Source of the DNA: Janibacter limosus
Lineage (GTDB): Bacteria > Actinomycetota > Actinomycetes > Actinomycetales > Dermatophilaceae
Assembly: GCF_004295485.1 (NCBI RefSeq)
Contig: NZ_CP036164.1
Location: 2,170,001-2,234,000, forward strand
Length of the DNA: 64,000 bases
Reading direction: 5' to 3'
Shown: piece after piece, positions 34,597 through 45,034 of the stretch
How the letters are laid out: every line of letters begins with the position of its first letter
Numbering within the stretch: position 1 is the stretch's first letter
Notes under the pieces: generated by a model
Told to the model about the DNA's origin: nothing
Databases searched by the model: none
What the model saw: the letters and a program-made list of their open reading frames with translations, nothing else
Made by a program: the position numbers and the translations under genes

Positions 34597-35679
34597 TCAC
34601 CCGATCCGGTCGGTCACCAGCCCCATGACCCGCTCGATCGGTCCCTTGCCGATCACCTGCCACCACGCCCAGCAGGCCAGCACGGTGACGACGAGGATCC
34701 CTCCCCCGTAGGCGAGCCAGTGCTCGTACGGCGCTCGAGGGTCCCCGACCCGCTGCGCGATGGCGATGAGGCCGACGTGCAGGACGTAGCAGGTCAGCGC
34801 CATGGCGCCAGCAGCACGGACCGGCGCCAGCGCGGTCACCGCGGGTTGCAGCACGGACGAGCGGGCGGCCAGGACGATGATCCCCAGCGCGGTGCCGGTC
34901 AGCGCGACGTCGAGGAGGGCGTCGGGCACCCCTCCCGAGACGACCTCGCTCACCCCCAGGCCGTGGCCGAGCAGCCGCAGGACGATGACAGCGGCACCGG
35001 CGATCACTGCGACGCCGATGCTGATCAGTGCCGTGCGGACCGTGAGCCGGTACCGGGCGAGCAGCACCCCCGCCAGGACGAAGGGGAGCAGGCTCACCAC
35101 CCGATAGTGGGTGGACAGCACGAACCACTGGAGCACCTGGTCGACCCACGCAGTGCTGTACACGCGAGCCGGGTCGAGCCCCGCACGCGCGGCGGAGTTG
35201 ACCCAGGGTCCGACGGCGAAGGTCACGACGGTGGTCGCGGCCAGCGCCGGCACGGGCAGCAGCGCGAGCGGCGAGGCGACCACGAGCGTCGCGCCGAGGG
35301 ACATCAGGACGATGGCGACGAAGGTGCCGAGCTGCTGGAGCAGCACGCCGATGCCGATCAGGATGAGACCGCGGACGAGGTTGCGGGCGACGAAGGTGGC
35401 GCCGACCAACCGGTGGCTGCCCCGGGTGAGGACGATCCCGGCCGAGATCCCCATGACCGTCGCGAAGAGCGGGGAGGCCACGTTGTTGACGACGAGCAGC
35501 GCGACCGTGACGAGCGTCGAGTCCACAGGCGCCCAGACCCGGACGTGGGCGATGACCATGCACACGATCGCCACGCCCCGGACGAGATCGACCGCTGGGT
35601 CCCGCCGGCGCTCCCACGGGTAGGCCACGTGGTCGCGGTCGATCTGGGTCGCGCTGAGACGCGCGGTCTGCTGGCTCAC
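34597..35679 (-). CDS. Multi-pass membrane acyltransferase (HGSNAT/DUF418-like)
   Basis: A 360-residue integral membrane protein with about ten helices. The first helix carries DLVRGVAIVCMVIAHVRVW, the Arg-Gly and His pattern of HGSNAT-type (DUF1624/DUF418) and acyltransferase-3 families; a later segment LTCYVLHVGLIA has a second typical His. It probably acetylates a sugar or envelope component, but the substrate is unknown. The GTG at 35679 gives the full N-terminus; TAGACT 22 nt upstream is a candidate -10. Flanked on both sides by family 2 repeats. Confidence 0.7.
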   Translation of the reverse strand: MSQQTARLSATQIDRDHVAYPWERRRDPAVDLVRGVAIVCMVIAHVRVWAPVDSTLVTVALLVVNNVASPLFATVMGISAGIVLTRGSHRLVGATFVARNLVRGLILIGIGVLLQQLGTFVAIVLMSLGATLVVASPLALLPVPALAATTVVTFAVGPWVNSAARAGLDPARVYSTAWVDQVLQWFVLSTHYRVVSLLPFVLAGVLLARYRLTVRTALISIGVAVIAGAAVIVLRLLGHGLGVSEVVSGGVPDALLDVALTGTALGIIVLAARSSVLQPAVTALAPVRAAGAMALTCYVLHVGLIAIAQRVGDPRAPYEHWLAYGGGILVVTVLACWAWWQVIGKGPIERVMGLVTDRIG

Positions 35680-35761
35680 TGTGCCGCCGGTCGGGTCTGG
35701 CCGAAGTCTAGGACGTGGCCCGCCGCCCCGCTCCTTGTCGTTCGAGAGCGCCCCAAGCCCG

Positions 35762-35873
35762 GGTGGAGGTCAACGCGCGGACAAATCCTCGGCGAGTCGG
35801 CATCCACTCCCAATGACCGAGACCGGGGTGGAGGTCAACGCGCGGACGAATCCTCGGCGAGTTGGCATCCACC
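35762..35873 (+). repeat. Family 2 palindromic repeats, two copies
   Basis: Copies at 35762-35808 and 35827-35873 begin GGTGGAGGTCAACGCGCGGA and end GCATCCAC; the second is followed by CCAGGACGAAGGGAGGATCC, as in the 34-kb blocks. They lie between the acyltransferase start and the STAS gene end, so here the repeat is in a tandem (same-strand) gap. Confidence 0.85.
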
Positions 35874-35896
35874 CAGGACGAAGGGAGGATCCGGAG

Positions 35897-36253
35897 TCAG
35901 CCCGCCAGCGAGGGCCGCAGCCGGCTCGGCGCGGGAGAGTCGTCGAGGAGGCGCACGAGACCGGCTCGTCGCAGCAGCCGGGTGGTCCGCTCGTCGGCAC
36001 CGGTGAAGCGCAGCCGGCGACCTGCACGGGCGGCGCGGGCGTGCGCTCCGACGAGCGTCGCGAAGCCGACCTGGTCCACGACGGTCGAGTCCGAGATGTC
36101 GACGAGCAGCTCGCTGCCCTCGCGGATCGCGGTCACGAAGCCCTGTCGTAGGTCGGCGCTGTGCCGCAGGTCGAAGGGCACGTGCACTCGCACTCGGGTG
36201 GCCCCTACGCCACCCACCGGCGTCAGCGCGGTCATTGCGCTCAAGACGGTCAC
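35897..36253 (-). CDS. STAS-domain protein (anti-sigma-factor-antagonist-like)
   Basis: A 118-residue protein with a STAS fold: VRVHVPFDL, ELLVDISDSTVVDQVGFATLVGAHARAARAGRRLRF and a C-terminal helix. The segment DSTVVDQVG corresponds to the DxS phosphoacceptor loop of SpoIIAA-type antagonists, but Thr/Val occupy part of it, so regulation by phosphorylation is uncertain. Partners (RsbW-type kinase, sigma factor) are not in the window. The GTG at 36253 has AGGGGA 5 nt upstream; ATG at 36235 is the alternative. Confidence 0.7.
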   Translation of the reverse strand: MTVLSAMTALTPVGGVGATRVRVHVPFDLRHSADLRQGFVTAIREGSELLVDISDSTVVDQVGFATLVGAHARAARAGRRLRFTGADERTTRLLRRAGLVRLLDDSPAPSRLRPSLAG

Positions 36254-36410
36254 CTGCTTCCCCTGGCTGCTGCGTCCGTTGTCATCCAGTGTGACGGGGG
36301 TGACACGCGAGCGCACCCACCTCGCAATCACGATGTGATCACACGATGACCAGCGTCCGGTCACGGACGTGCCACCGACCCGTCACCAGGGCTCTGCCAC
36401 GATGGGTCCC
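36254..36410. promoter_or_regulatory. Divergent STAS/cobalamin adenosyltransferase promoter region
   Basis: The gap contains the palindrome TGTGATCACA (36334-36343) flanked by CGATG on both sides, and CACGAT 7 nt before the ATG at 36411 (leaderless-type). The palindrome could be an operator; no family-specific site was recognised. Confidence 0.35.
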
Positions 36411-37043
36411 ATGGTCAACCTGACGAAGATCTACACCCGCACCGGCGACGAGGGCACGACCGCGCTCGGTGACTTCAGCCGGACCTCCAAGACCGACTCC
36501 CGACTGCAGGCCTACGCCGACACCAACGAGGCCAACGCGGTCATCGGGGTGGCCGTCGCGACCGGAGGCCTGGAGGAGGATCTCGTCGGCACGCTGACGC
36601 GTGTGCAGAACGACCTCTTCGACGTCGGCGCGGACCTGTGCACCCCCCTTCTCGCCAATCCCGAGTACCCGCCGCTGCGGGTCAAGCAGGAGTGGATCGA
36701 CGAGCTCGAGGCCGACTGCGACGAGTACCTCACGCGGGTGGAGAAGCTGCGCTCCTTCATCCTCCCCGGCGGCACCGCCGGCTCGGCCCACCTGCACCAC
36801 GCGACGACCGTGGTGCGTCGGGCCGAGCGCTCGGCCTGGGCAGCCCGTGAGGAGTACGGCACCGAGGTCGCCGACGAGCGGGGCGTGGGCGGCATCAACC
36901 CCCTGACCACGACCTACCTCAACCGGCTCTCGGACCTGCTCTTCATCCTCGCCCGCGTCGCCAACCTCTCAGTGGGCGGCGACGTCCTGTGGCAGCCGGG
37001 CGGCGGCCGCGAGGACCGACCCGAGAAGTCCGCACGACCTTAA
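36411..37043 (+). CDS. Cob(I)yrinic acid a,c-diamide adenosyltransferase, PduO type
   Basis: A 210-residue ATP:cob(I)alamin adenosyltransferase that makes adenosylcobalamin, the cofactor of the mutase at 32 kb. It starts MVNLTKIYTRTGDEGTTAL (the ATP-binding TRTGDxGTT motif), has SFILPGGTAGSAHLHHATTVVRRAER in two blocks (quoted as ILPGGTAGSAHLHHATTV) and NRLSDLLFILAR near the C-terminus, so the fold is complete. The TAA stop lies inside CCTTAAGG of the first downstream family 1 repeat unit, and the tail SARP comes partly from it. An ATG at 36402 is a weaker start. Confidence 0.9.
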   Translation: MVNLTKIYTRTGDEGTTALGDFSRTSKTDSRLQAYADTNEANAVIGVAVATGGLEEDLVGTLTRVQNDLFDVGADLCTPLLANPEYPPLRVKQEWIDELEADCDEYLTRVEKLRSFILPGGTAGSAHLHHATTVVRRAERSAWAAREEYGTEVADERGVGGINPLTTTYLNRLSDLLFILARVANLSVGGDVLWQPGGGREDRPEKSARP

Positions 37044-37117
37044 GGAAATGCGCACGTCCTGGCACGACCTCAAGGAAATGCGCACGTCCTGGCACGACCT
37101 CAAGGACATGCGGTGGG
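37032..37117 (-). repeat. Palindromic repeat family 1: three units, 30-bp period
   Basis: Units start at 37032, 37062 and 37092 (GCACGACCTYAAGGAAATGC followed by GCACGTCCTG). Read on the minus strand the core is GCATTTCCTTAAGGTCGTGC, matching the 14.4-kb array. It fills the whole gap between the convergent adenosyltransferase and DUF2550 genes. Confidence 0.9.
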
Positions 37118-37549
37118 TCAGGTGACGTTGACCCCACGGCCGGGCGGGGCCGACTCGAGCCAGGAGCGCACGGCCGGGTAGATCTTGGGCTCGAGCGCGA
37201 GATCGGCCAGATCGCCCGACGACCCGGAGAGCGTCAGGGAGACGGCGGACATCAGCCCGGGGATCGAGACCAGCTCGGTGGACGGCGTGGAGATGTCCAG
37301 GCCCTCACGGGACCACGACATCGTCGGGCTGGTGGTCATCCCGCTGACGCTGAACCAGTCGAGCTGACCGGAGCTCAGACGCAACAGCCCGAGTCGCCAT
37401 CGATGCGACCCGGGCAGTCGGACGGCACAGGGACTGACTGGGCCATGTGCGGAGAGGGCTCGACGGCGCAGCCAGAGGAGCACCAACCAGAGCGCGACGA
37501 CCAGACACCCTGCAAGGAGGACCACCTCCACCACCTGCAGGGTCGACAT
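37118..37549 (-). CDS. DUF2550 membrane-anchored protein
   Basis: A 143-residue protein with one N-terminal helix (about 6-27, VVEVVLLAGCLVVALWLVLLWL, quoted as VVLLAGCLVVALWLVLL) and a soluble domain (RWRLGLLRLSSGQLDWFSV). DUF2550 genes are found next to atpC in most actinobacteria, and the position here, 6 nt downstream of atpC, agrees. The role is unknown. Confidence 0.85.
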   Translation of the reverse strand: MSTLQVVEVVLLAGCLVVALWLVLLWLRRRALSAHGPVSPCAVRLPGSHRWRLGLLRLSSGQLDWFSVSGMTTSPTMSWSREGLDISTPSTELVSIPGLMSAVSLTLSGSSGDLADLALEPKIYPAVRSWLESAPPGRGVNVT

Positions 37550-37555
37550 GATGGA

Positions 37556-37822
37556 TCAGGCCTTGACCGGAGCCTGGACGGTCTCGGCGACGATCGTCAC
37601 GTTGTCGTGGTCGACCGACAGGAAGCCACCATCGATGGTCGCGGTCTGGTCGCCCTCAGCGGAGTGGATGACGACGTCACCCTCGATGAGGACGCCGAGC
37701 AGCGGGGTGTGACCTGGCAGGATGCCGATCTCGCCCTCGGTGCTGCGGGCACGGACCATGGAGGCCTCGCCGGACCAGACCTTGCGGTCGGCGGCGACGA
37801 GTTCAACATTGAGGGAGCTCAC
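37556..37822 (-). CDS. atpC: F1Fo ATP synthase epsilon subunit, short form
   Basis: An 88-residue protein with the N-terminal beta-barrel of epsilon (LNVELVAADRKVWSG, GEIGILPGHTPLLGVL, GGFLSVDHDNVTIVAE). It ends where the C-terminal helical hairpin would begin, as in many actinobacteria with a short or missing inhibitory arm. GTG start with GGTGGGGAT upstream. It is separated from atpD by two unrelated genes, which is unusual. Confidence 0.95.
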   Translation of the reverse strand: MSSLNVELVAADRKVWSGEASMVRARSTEGEIGILPGHTPLLGVLIEGDVVIHSAEGDQTATIDGGFLSVDHDNVTIVAETVQAPVKA

Positions 37823-37896
37823 GGTGGGGATCCTTCGTCTCGGTAGAGCGGCAGGCTCTCATGGTAGCCCGCCGCGCTGATGGGTCCGCGCACGCC

Positions 37897-38376
37897 TCAG
37901 GCGACGACGAGCGCGAAGTAGTCCTGGCCGATCCCGATGCTGACCATGCGGATCGCGGAGTAGCCCAGCCACAGTCCCATCACGACCATGAGGACCTTGG
38001 GGTTGAGCTGGTCGAAGAGTCTCTCGGTGGGTTGTCGCCGCACCAGAGCCACGGCCGTGTAGACGACCAGCCCGGCTGCAGCTGCCATGGCCAACGGCCC
38101 GAAGAGGTTGTACTCGAAGGCCGTCGCCACGTCGCCGTGCGCCAGGTGCACCCACGAGCGGGTCATCCCGCAGCCCGGGCAGGGCAGCCCGGTGAGGATG
38201 CGCAGGATGCAGGTGGGCTCCCCCGAGTCCACGGACGGCACCGGCCAGACCCGCGCCACGATCAGCCCGACGAGGCTGATCAGCGCAAGCACCGGGACGA
38301 TGGCCCGCTGCCCGAGGCTGATGCCTCGGGCGAGGTGGACCCGGCGCTCGGCCGGCGGGGCGGTCGGGACGGTCAT
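37897..38376 (-). CDS. DUF2752 membrane protein
   Basis: A 159-residue protein with three helices (about 25-47, 82-105 and 125-147) and the family motif CPGCGMTRS in [24 protein letters not shown]2752 proteins are small membrane proteins of unknown function, often beside TM2-domain genes as here. The ATG at 38376 overlaps the TM2 gene stop, so the pair is translationally coupled. Confidence 0.8.
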   Translation of the reverse strand: MTVPTAPPAERRVHLARGISLGQRAIVPVLALISLVGLIVARVWPVPSVDSGEPTCILRILTGLPCPGCGMTRSWVHLAHGDVATAFEYNLFGPLAMAAAAGLVVYTAVALVRRQPTERLFDQLNPKVLMVVMGLWLGYSAIRMVSIGIGQDYFALVVA

Positions 38377-38885
38377 CGCAGGGGGCGCCCGTCGACGTCG
38401 ACCATCTTGCGCATCACCACGAAGATGACGTCGATGATCGTCCAGATGCCCATGCCACCACAGGTGATGAGCTTGAGGATGCCCAAGCCCGTCTGGCCGA
38501 GGTAGAAGCGGTCGACGCCGAAGCCGCCGACGAAGATCGACAGCAGGAGCGTGGTCATCCACTCACGGCTGGAGAAGAGACCGGGCACCTGGGAGGCGGG
38601 GAACCAGTTGGCCTGGCCCTCACCACGCACCGGGCTGTCGCCCTTGAGCTGGCCGTTGGTCGCCATGGCCGCGAGGTCGCCGATCCCGTAAGGCCCGTAC
38701 TCCTGGCCCATGACGTTGAGGTGGTAGCGCCCGCTGGCCGGCTGCTGGACGGGTGCCGGCTGGTACCCGCCCTGGGGGCCCTGCTGAGGCTGGCCCTGCT
38801 GCTGGTAGCCGCCCTGCGGCTGACCGGGCGGGGGCGGCGGACCCTGCGGGCCCGGCGCGTTGTACTGCTCGCCAGAGTTCGTCAT
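38373..38885 (-). CDS. GYF_2-TM2 domain membrane protein
   Basis: A 170-residue protein: Pro/Gln/Gly-rich N-terminus (1-60), a GYF_2-like domain (about 62-105, [21 protein letters not shown]), then a TM2 domain of two helices (about 112-160) with [22 protein letters not shown]2 proteins are conserved but poorly understood. TACACT lies 6 nt before the ATG at 38885, so this gene probably has its own leaderless promoter, and could drive DUF2752, atpC and DUF2550 as well. Confidence 0.8.
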   Translation of the reverse strand: MTNSGEQYNAPGPQGPPPPPGQPQGGYQQQGQPQQGPQGGYQPAPVQQPASGRYHLNVMGQEYGPYGIGDLAAMATNGQLKGDSPVRGEGQANWFPASQVPGLFSSREWMTTLLLSIFVGGFGVDRFYLGQTGLGILKLITCGGMGIWTIIDVIFVVMRKMVDVDGRPLR

Positions 38886-38932
38886 GGCGCCAGTGTAGGT
38901 GCGCGGCCCGGCGGCACCCCAATGCCGTCCGG

Positions 38933-38967
38933 ACGAAGGGAGCGGCCGCCCCCTTCGTGACGAAGGG
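38933..38967. terminator. Hairpin downstream of atpD from three CGAAGGG motifs
   Basis: ACGAAGGG (38933-38940), CCCTTCGT (38951-38958) and ACGAAGGG (38960-38967) can form either of two hairpins 32-66 nt after the atpD stop. It may end the atpB-atpD transcript before the TM2 gene. Confidence 0.55.
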
Positions 38968-38998
38968 AGCGGCCGCAGCCGTGCACGTGATCGTGGGA

Positions 38999-40462
<1,464 letters not shown>

Positions 40463-40470
40463 CTACCTTC

Positions 40471-41382
40471 TCACTTGGAATCGGCGAGGGCACTGGCGCC
40501 GCCGACGATCTCGGAGATTTCCTGGGTGATCTCGGCCTGGCGGGCCTGGTTGGCCAGCCGGGTGTACTTCTTGATGAGCTCCTCGGCGTTGTCCGTCGCC
40601 GACTTCATGGCGCGCTGGCGCGCCGCGAGCTCGGAGGCTGCCGCCGACAGCAGGGCGTTGAAGATGCGCGCGTTGACGTAGCGAGGCAGGAGCGTGTCGA
40701 GCAGCTCCTCGGGGTTCGGCTCGAACTCGTAGAGCGGGTAGAGCTCGGCGTCCTCACCGCTCTCGTCCACGGACTCGACGCCCTCGACGACCTCGAGGGG
40801 CAGCAGGCGGATGACCTCGGCCTCCTGGTTGACCATCGAGACGAAGCGGGTGGAGACGATGTGGACCTCGTCCACACCGCCCTCCTCGGTCGGCTTGATG
40901 AAGTCCGCGACGAGGCGCTCGCCGATCTCGCGGGCGTTCTCGAAGGTCGGCTTCTCGGAGCTACCGGTCCACTCCGCCGCGTACTCGCGCTTGCGGAAGG
41001 AGTAGAAGGAGACCGCACGGCGACCGACGAGGTAGGGCACGACCTCCTTGCCCTCGGCCTGGAGGGCAGCGGCGACGCGCTCCCCCTCCCGCAGGACGTT
41101 GGAGTTGTAGCCGCCGGCCAGACCACGGTCTGCCGCGACGACGACGAGCGCAGCGCGCGTGACGTTCTCGGGCTCGGTGGTCAGCGGGTGGTCCTCGTCG
41201 GAGTACGTGGCAACGGCCGAGGCCGCGCGCGTCAGCGCACGGGCGTACGGCGTGGACTCACGCACAGCCTGCTGGGCCTTGACAACCCGCGAGGCCGCCA
41301 TGAGCTCCATGGCGCGCGTGATCTTCTTGGTCGCGGTGACGGACCGGATGCGCTGTCGGTACACACGGATCTGTGCTCCCAT
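40471..41382 (-). CDS. atpG: F1Fo ATP synthase gamma subunit
   Basis: A 303-residue central-stalk subunit. The N-terminal helix [20 protein letters not shown] and C-terminal [20 protein letters not shown] are canonical. A short acidic insertion (about 205-220, [20 protein letters not shown]) is typical of actinobacterial gamma. A 13-bp hairpin lies between atpA and this gene. Confidence 0.97.
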   Translation of the reverse strand: MGAQIRVYRQRIRSVTATKKITRAMELMAASRVVKAQQAVRESTPYARALTRAASAVATYSDEDHPLTTEPENVTRAALVVVAADRGLAGGYNSNVLREGERVAAALQAEGKEVVPYLVGRRAVSFYSFRKREYAAEWTGSSEKPTFENAREIGERLVADFIKPTEEGGVDEVHIVSTRFVSMVNQEAEVIRLLPLEVVEGVESVDESGEDAELYPLYEFEPNPEELLDTLLPRYVNARIFNALLSAAASELAARQRAMKSATDNAEELIKKYTRLANQARQAEITQEISEIVGGASALADSK

Positions 41383-41475
41383 GTGCTGCCGCCTCTCTGG
41401 TGGGTCGTGGTCGGCTGGTGGTCATCGGCTGAAGGGCCGGTGCCGCCGCCTGGTCGGATGCTGCGGTGCTGCTCC

Positions 41476-41507
41476 CCGGTGGGGCGTCGTCGCCGACGCC
41501 CCACCGG
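41476..41507 (-). promoter_or_regulatory. Intra-operon hairpin between atpA and atpG
   Basis: CCGGTGGGGCGTC (41476-41488) and its exact complement (41495-41507) form a 13-bp stem with a 6-nt loop, starting 8 nt after the atpA stop in a 132-bp gap. It may partly end or stabilise the upstream mRNA and so set subunit ratios. Confidence 0.6.
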
Positions 41508-41514
41508 TGGTGGA

Positions 41515-43149
41515 TCAGCGCTTCTGCTTGACGATCTGGACCTGCTCGGACTCCTGGGCGTCCTCGCCGGTCTCCTCGTTGGCGACCGGCACGTTGTCCG
41601 CGTCGGTCGGGCGGAAGGTCTCGCGGAAGGAGGCGATCTCGGTCTCCAGCGCGGACCGGGTGGAGTCCTCGAACTTGCCGGTCTCCTGGATGCCGTCCAG
41701 CAGCTCCCGCTTGTTGCGACGCAGGTGGTCGAGGAACTCGGCCTCGAAGCGCTTGACGTCCTCGACGGCGATCGGGTCGAGCTCACCCGTGGTGCCGGCC
41801 CAGATCGTGACGACCTGCTCCGGGACGGGGTAGGGGTCGGCCTGCTTCTGCTTGAGGATCTCGACGAGGCGAGCGCCTCGCGCCAGCTGCTGCTTGGACG
41901 CGGGGTCGAGGTCAGAGGCGAACATCGCGAAGGCCTCGAGCGAGCGGTACTGCGCGAGGTCCAGCTTGAGTCGACCGGAGACCGACTTCATCGCCTTGGT
42001 CTGCGCGGCAGAACCGACACGGGAGACGGAGACACCCACGTCGATGGCCGGGCGGACGTCGGAGTTGAAGAGGTCGGCCTGCAGGTAGATCTGGCCGTCG
42101 GTGATCGAGATGACGTTGGTCGGGATGTACGCCGAGACGTCCCCGGCCTTGGTCTCGATGATCGGCAGACCGGTCATCGAGCCCGCACCGAGCTCGTCGG
42201 AGAGCTTGGCGCACCGCTCGAGCATCCGCGAGTGCAGGTAGAAGACGTCACCCGGGTAGGCCTCGCGGCCCGGCGGGCGGCGCAGCAGCAGCGACATCGA
42301 GCGGTAGGCCTCGGCCTGCTTGCTCAGGTCGTCGAAGACGATGAGGACGTGCTTGCCCTGGTACATCCAGTGCTGGCCGATGGCCGAGCCGGTGAAGGGG
42401 GCGAGGTACTTGAAGCCGGCGGCGTCGGACGCGGGAGCAGCGACGATCGTCGTGTACTCCATGGCGCCGGCCTCCTCGAGCGTGCCCTTGACGGACGCGA
42501 TCGTGGAACCCTTCTGGCCGATGGCGACGTAGATGCAGCGGACCTGCTTCTGCGGGTCGCCGGTCTCCCAGAACTGCTTCTGGTTGATGATCGTGTCGAC
42601 CGCGACCGTGGTCTTGCCGGTCTGGCGGTCACCGATGATCAGCTGACGCTGGCCACGGCCGATCGGGGTCATCGCGTCGACGGACTTCAGGCCGGTCTGC
42701 AGCGGCTCGTGGACCGACTTGCGGTCGACGACGCTGGGGGCCTGGAGCTCGAGGGCGCGGCGCTCGGCGGACTCGATGTCGCCGAGGCCGTCGATCGGCT
42801 GACCGAGCGGGTTGACGACGCGGCCGAGGAAGTTGTCACCGACCGGGACCGAGAGGACCTCGCCGGTGCGCTTGACCTGCTGCCCCTCCTCGATCTTGGA
42901 GAAGTCGCCGAGGACGACGACGCCGATCTCGTGGACGTCGAGGTTGAGCGCGAGGCCGAGGGTGCCGTCCTCGAACTCGAGCAGCTCGTTGGTCATGGCC
43001 GAAGGGAGTCCCTCGACGTGGGCGATGCCGTCACCGGCGTCGGTGACGCGGCCGACCTCTTCACGGGAGGCCGCGCCCGGGTTGTAGGACTGCACGTAGC
43101 CGTCCAGGGCGTCCCGGATCTCCTCCGGACGGATCGAAAGCTCCGTCAT
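41515..43149 (-). CDS. atpA: F1Fo ATP synthase alpha subunit
   Basis: A 544-residue subunit with Walker [10 protein letters not shown], the arginine-finger region [15 protein letters not shown] and [13 protein letters not shown]-terminal extension (about 515-544) rich in acidic residues ends in VQIVKQKR, as in mycobacterial alpha subunits, where such an extension suppresses ATP hydrolysis; that parallel is inference. Confidence 0.98.
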   Translation of the reverse strand: MTELSIRPEEIRDALDGYVQSYNPGAASREEVGRVTDAGDGIAHVEGLPSAMTNELLEFEDGTLGLALNLDVHEIGVVVLGDFSKIEEGQQVKRTGEVLSVPVGDNFLGRVVNPLGQPIDGLGDIESAERRALELQAPSVVDRKSVHEPLQTGLKSVDAMTPIGRGQRQLIIGDRQTGKTTVAVDTIINQKQFWETGDPQKQVRCIYVAIGQKGSTIASVKGTLEEAGAMEYTTIVAAPASDAAGFKYLAPFTGSAIGQHWMYQGKHVLIVFDDLSKQAEAYRSMSLLLRRPPGREAYPGDVFYLHSRMLERCAKLSDELGAGSMTGLPIIETKAGDVSAYIPTNVISITDGQIYLQADLFNSDVRPAIDVGVSVSRVGSAAQTKAMKSVSGRLKLDLAQYRSLEAFAMFASDLDPASKQQLARGARLVEILKQKQADPYPVPEQVVTIWAGTTGELDPIAVEDVKRFEAEFLDHLRRNKRELLDGIQETGKFEDSTRSALETEIASFRETFRPTDADNVPVANEETGEDAQESEQVQIVKQKR

Positions 43150-43219
43150 GTTGTCTTCTCCTCGTTGCCGGCCGCACTACGGGCCGAATATGTGGTCTGC
43201 ATGGGATGTCTGAGCGGAC

Positions 43220-44029
43220 TCAGCCGGCCAGGTGGCGCTTCGCCTCGTCGAGACGTCGCAGGATGGTCCCGTCGACGACCTCGTCGCCGATCTGGACCCG
43301 GATCCCGCCGATGACGTCCTCGTCGTCGATGATCTGCAGCAGGACGGGCTTGCTGTAGATCTTCTGCAGGGCGTCCGACAGGCGGGTGCGCTGCTCCTGC
43401 GTCAGGTCGACTGCGGTGGTCACGACAGCGGTCAGCTGCTGGCGGCGCTCGCCGGCGATGTCGAGGTATGCCTCGATCGTCGCGTCGAAGCGCCGGCCCC
43501 TGGGGGCGAGCACGGACTGGCGGGCCAGTCGCACCGTCTCCGGGCGCGTCTTGCCCTGCAGCAGGGTGTTGACCAGCTCGGCCTTGCCACCGGCGTCGCC
43601 GAGGCGGTTGCCCAGGGCGTCGCGCAGCTCGGGGTTGCCGGCCACCACCCGCTCGAAGCGGAAGAGCTCGTCCTCGACCTGGTCGAGCGCGCCGCCGGCC
43701 TCGGCCCCCTTGAGGGAGGCCTCCACGGCGAACCGCTCGATGGTGTCGGTGAGGTCGCGCTCCCGCGCCCAGCGCTGGGCGACCAGCACCGAGACGACGT
43801 CGGAGGCCTGCTTCGAGACCTTGCCGTCCAGCAGTCGCGTGATCAGCTCGGACTTGTCCCTGCCCTCACGGGAGGGGTCGGCGACGCTGCGACGCAGGGT
43901 CGCGTTGTCGTCGAGAAGCCCGGTCACGGCGAAGAGCTCGTCCGCCATGACGGCCGGGTCACCGGACATCAGTGCCGTCTCGAAGGACTGACGTCCCTCG
44001 ATCACGGCGGCGCGCGAAGAACCTCGCAT
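43220..44029 (-). CDS. atpH: F1Fo ATP synthase delta subunit
   Basis: A 269-residue delta subunit of the long actinobacterial type, with the N-terminal helical bundle and the C-terminal GGIRVQIGDEVVDGTILRRLDEAKRHL segment (quoted as RVQIGDEVVDGTILRRL). Unlike mycobacteria it is not fused to a b subunit. The ATG overlaps the atpF stop by one base. Confidence 0.96.
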   Translation of the reverse strand: MRGSSRAAVIEGRQSFETALMSGDPAVMADELFAVTGLLDDNATLRRSVADPSREGRDKSELITRLLDGKVSKQASDVVSVLVAQRWARERDLTDTIERFAVEASLKGAEAGGALDQVEDELFRFERVVAGNPELRDALGNRLGDAGGKAELVNTLLQGKTRPETVRLARQSVLAPRGRRFDATIEAYLDIAGERRQQLTAVVTTAVDLTQEQRTRLSDALQKIYSKPVLLQIIDDEDVIGGIRVQIGDEVVDGTILRRLDEAKRHLAG

Positions 44030-44679
44030 CAGGCGTCACGACCTGCATCGCCGAGGTCGAGCTGACCCTGCTCGGCGGCGGCCGAGGGCGCTGCGGCGGC
44101 CCCGACCTTCTCCGGCTGGACCTTGCCCGACTCGAGCTCGGCGAGGAAGGAGTCGATCAGGCCCTGACGGCTCGAGGAGTCCTGCAGCTCGTGACCGACG
44201 ATGCGCCCGGCCAGGTCGGTCGAGAGACGACCCACCTCGCTGCGCAGCGACACGGATGCCTGCTGCCGCTCGGCCGCGATCTGCTTCTGCGCCGAGTCGG
44301 TGATGCGGTTGGACTCGTCCTGGGCCTGCCCGCGCATCTCCGCGACGATCGCAGCGCCCTCGGCGCGTGCGTCCTCACGGATCTTCGCGGCCTCGGCACG
44401 GGCCTCGGCCAGCTGTGCCTCGTACTGGGCCTTGGCGGCCTCGGCCTCGGCCTGGGCGTTCTCGGCCTGGGCGATGCCACCCTCGATGGCGGCGTGGCGC
44501 TCCTCGTAGGCCTTCTCGAGGTTCGGGGCGACCTTCTTCGCGACGACCCAGAAGAGGATCGCGAACATGACGAGACCGAAGACGAGCTCTTCCCATTCCG
44601 GGATGAGGGGCATGGTCTCGCCCTCTCCGCCCGACGCGGCGAGCGCCACGACCGATGACACGGTTGCGGTGATGTGCAC
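44029..44679 (-). CDS. atpF: F1Fo ATP synthase b subunit
   Basis: A 216-residue subunit with one N-terminal helix (about 28-48, LVFGLVMFAILFWVVAKKV) and a long Ala/Glu/Arg-rich coiled coil. The C-terminus carries an extra Ala/Glu tail after residue 185. GTG start with TAGGAG 6 nt upstream; an internal ATG at residue 23 is closer to the usual length and remains possible. Confidence 0.95.
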   Translation of the reverse strand: MHITATVSSVVALAASGGEGETMPLIPEWEELVFGLVMFAILFWVVAKKVAPNLEKAYEERHAAIEGGIAQAENAQAEAEAAKAQYEAQLAEARAEAAKIREDARAEGAAIVAEMRGQAQDESNRITDSAQKQIAAERQQASVSLRSEVGRLSTDLAGRIVGHELQDSSSRQGLIDSFLAELESGKVQPEKVGAAAAPSAAAEQGQLDLGDAGRDA

Positions 44680-44727
44680 GGGTACTCCTAGTTACTGGTG
44701 CCGATGTCGAAAGCCGTTACCGGCGAG

Positions 44728-44937
44728 TCAGAGGACGAAGGCAAGAACCAGACCGAAGATGGCGAGTGCCTCGGCGAGGGCGAAGCCGAGGATGGCGATC
44801 GGCTGCAGGAGGCCACGGGCCTCGGGCTGACGGGCGACACCGTTGATGTAGGCGGCGAAGATCAGACCGACGGCGATGGCCGGGCCGATGGCGGACAGAC
44901 CGTAACCAATGAGGGAAAGCGAGCCGGTGATTTCCAC
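44728..44937 (-). CDS. atpE: F1Fo ATP synthase c subunit
   Basis: A 69-residue two-helix proteolipid with the polar loop ARQPEAR and the proton-carrying Glu in [10 protein letters not shown] of helix 2. A Glu carboxylate with no sodium-type Gln pattern indicates proton coupling. GTG start with GAGGA upstream. Confidence 0.97.
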   Translation of the reverse strand: MEITGSLSLIGYGLSAIGPAIAVGLIFAAYINGVARQPEARGLLQPIAILGFALAEALAIFGLVLAFVL

Positions 44938-45034
44938 GATGATTCCTCTTTCGTGTTTCTGTGATCCGCCACGGGTTCGTCCCGAGGGGAAGTTCTTGGT
45001 GGGCTATGAAGTTGTAGGTCTGGCGTTCCGACGA

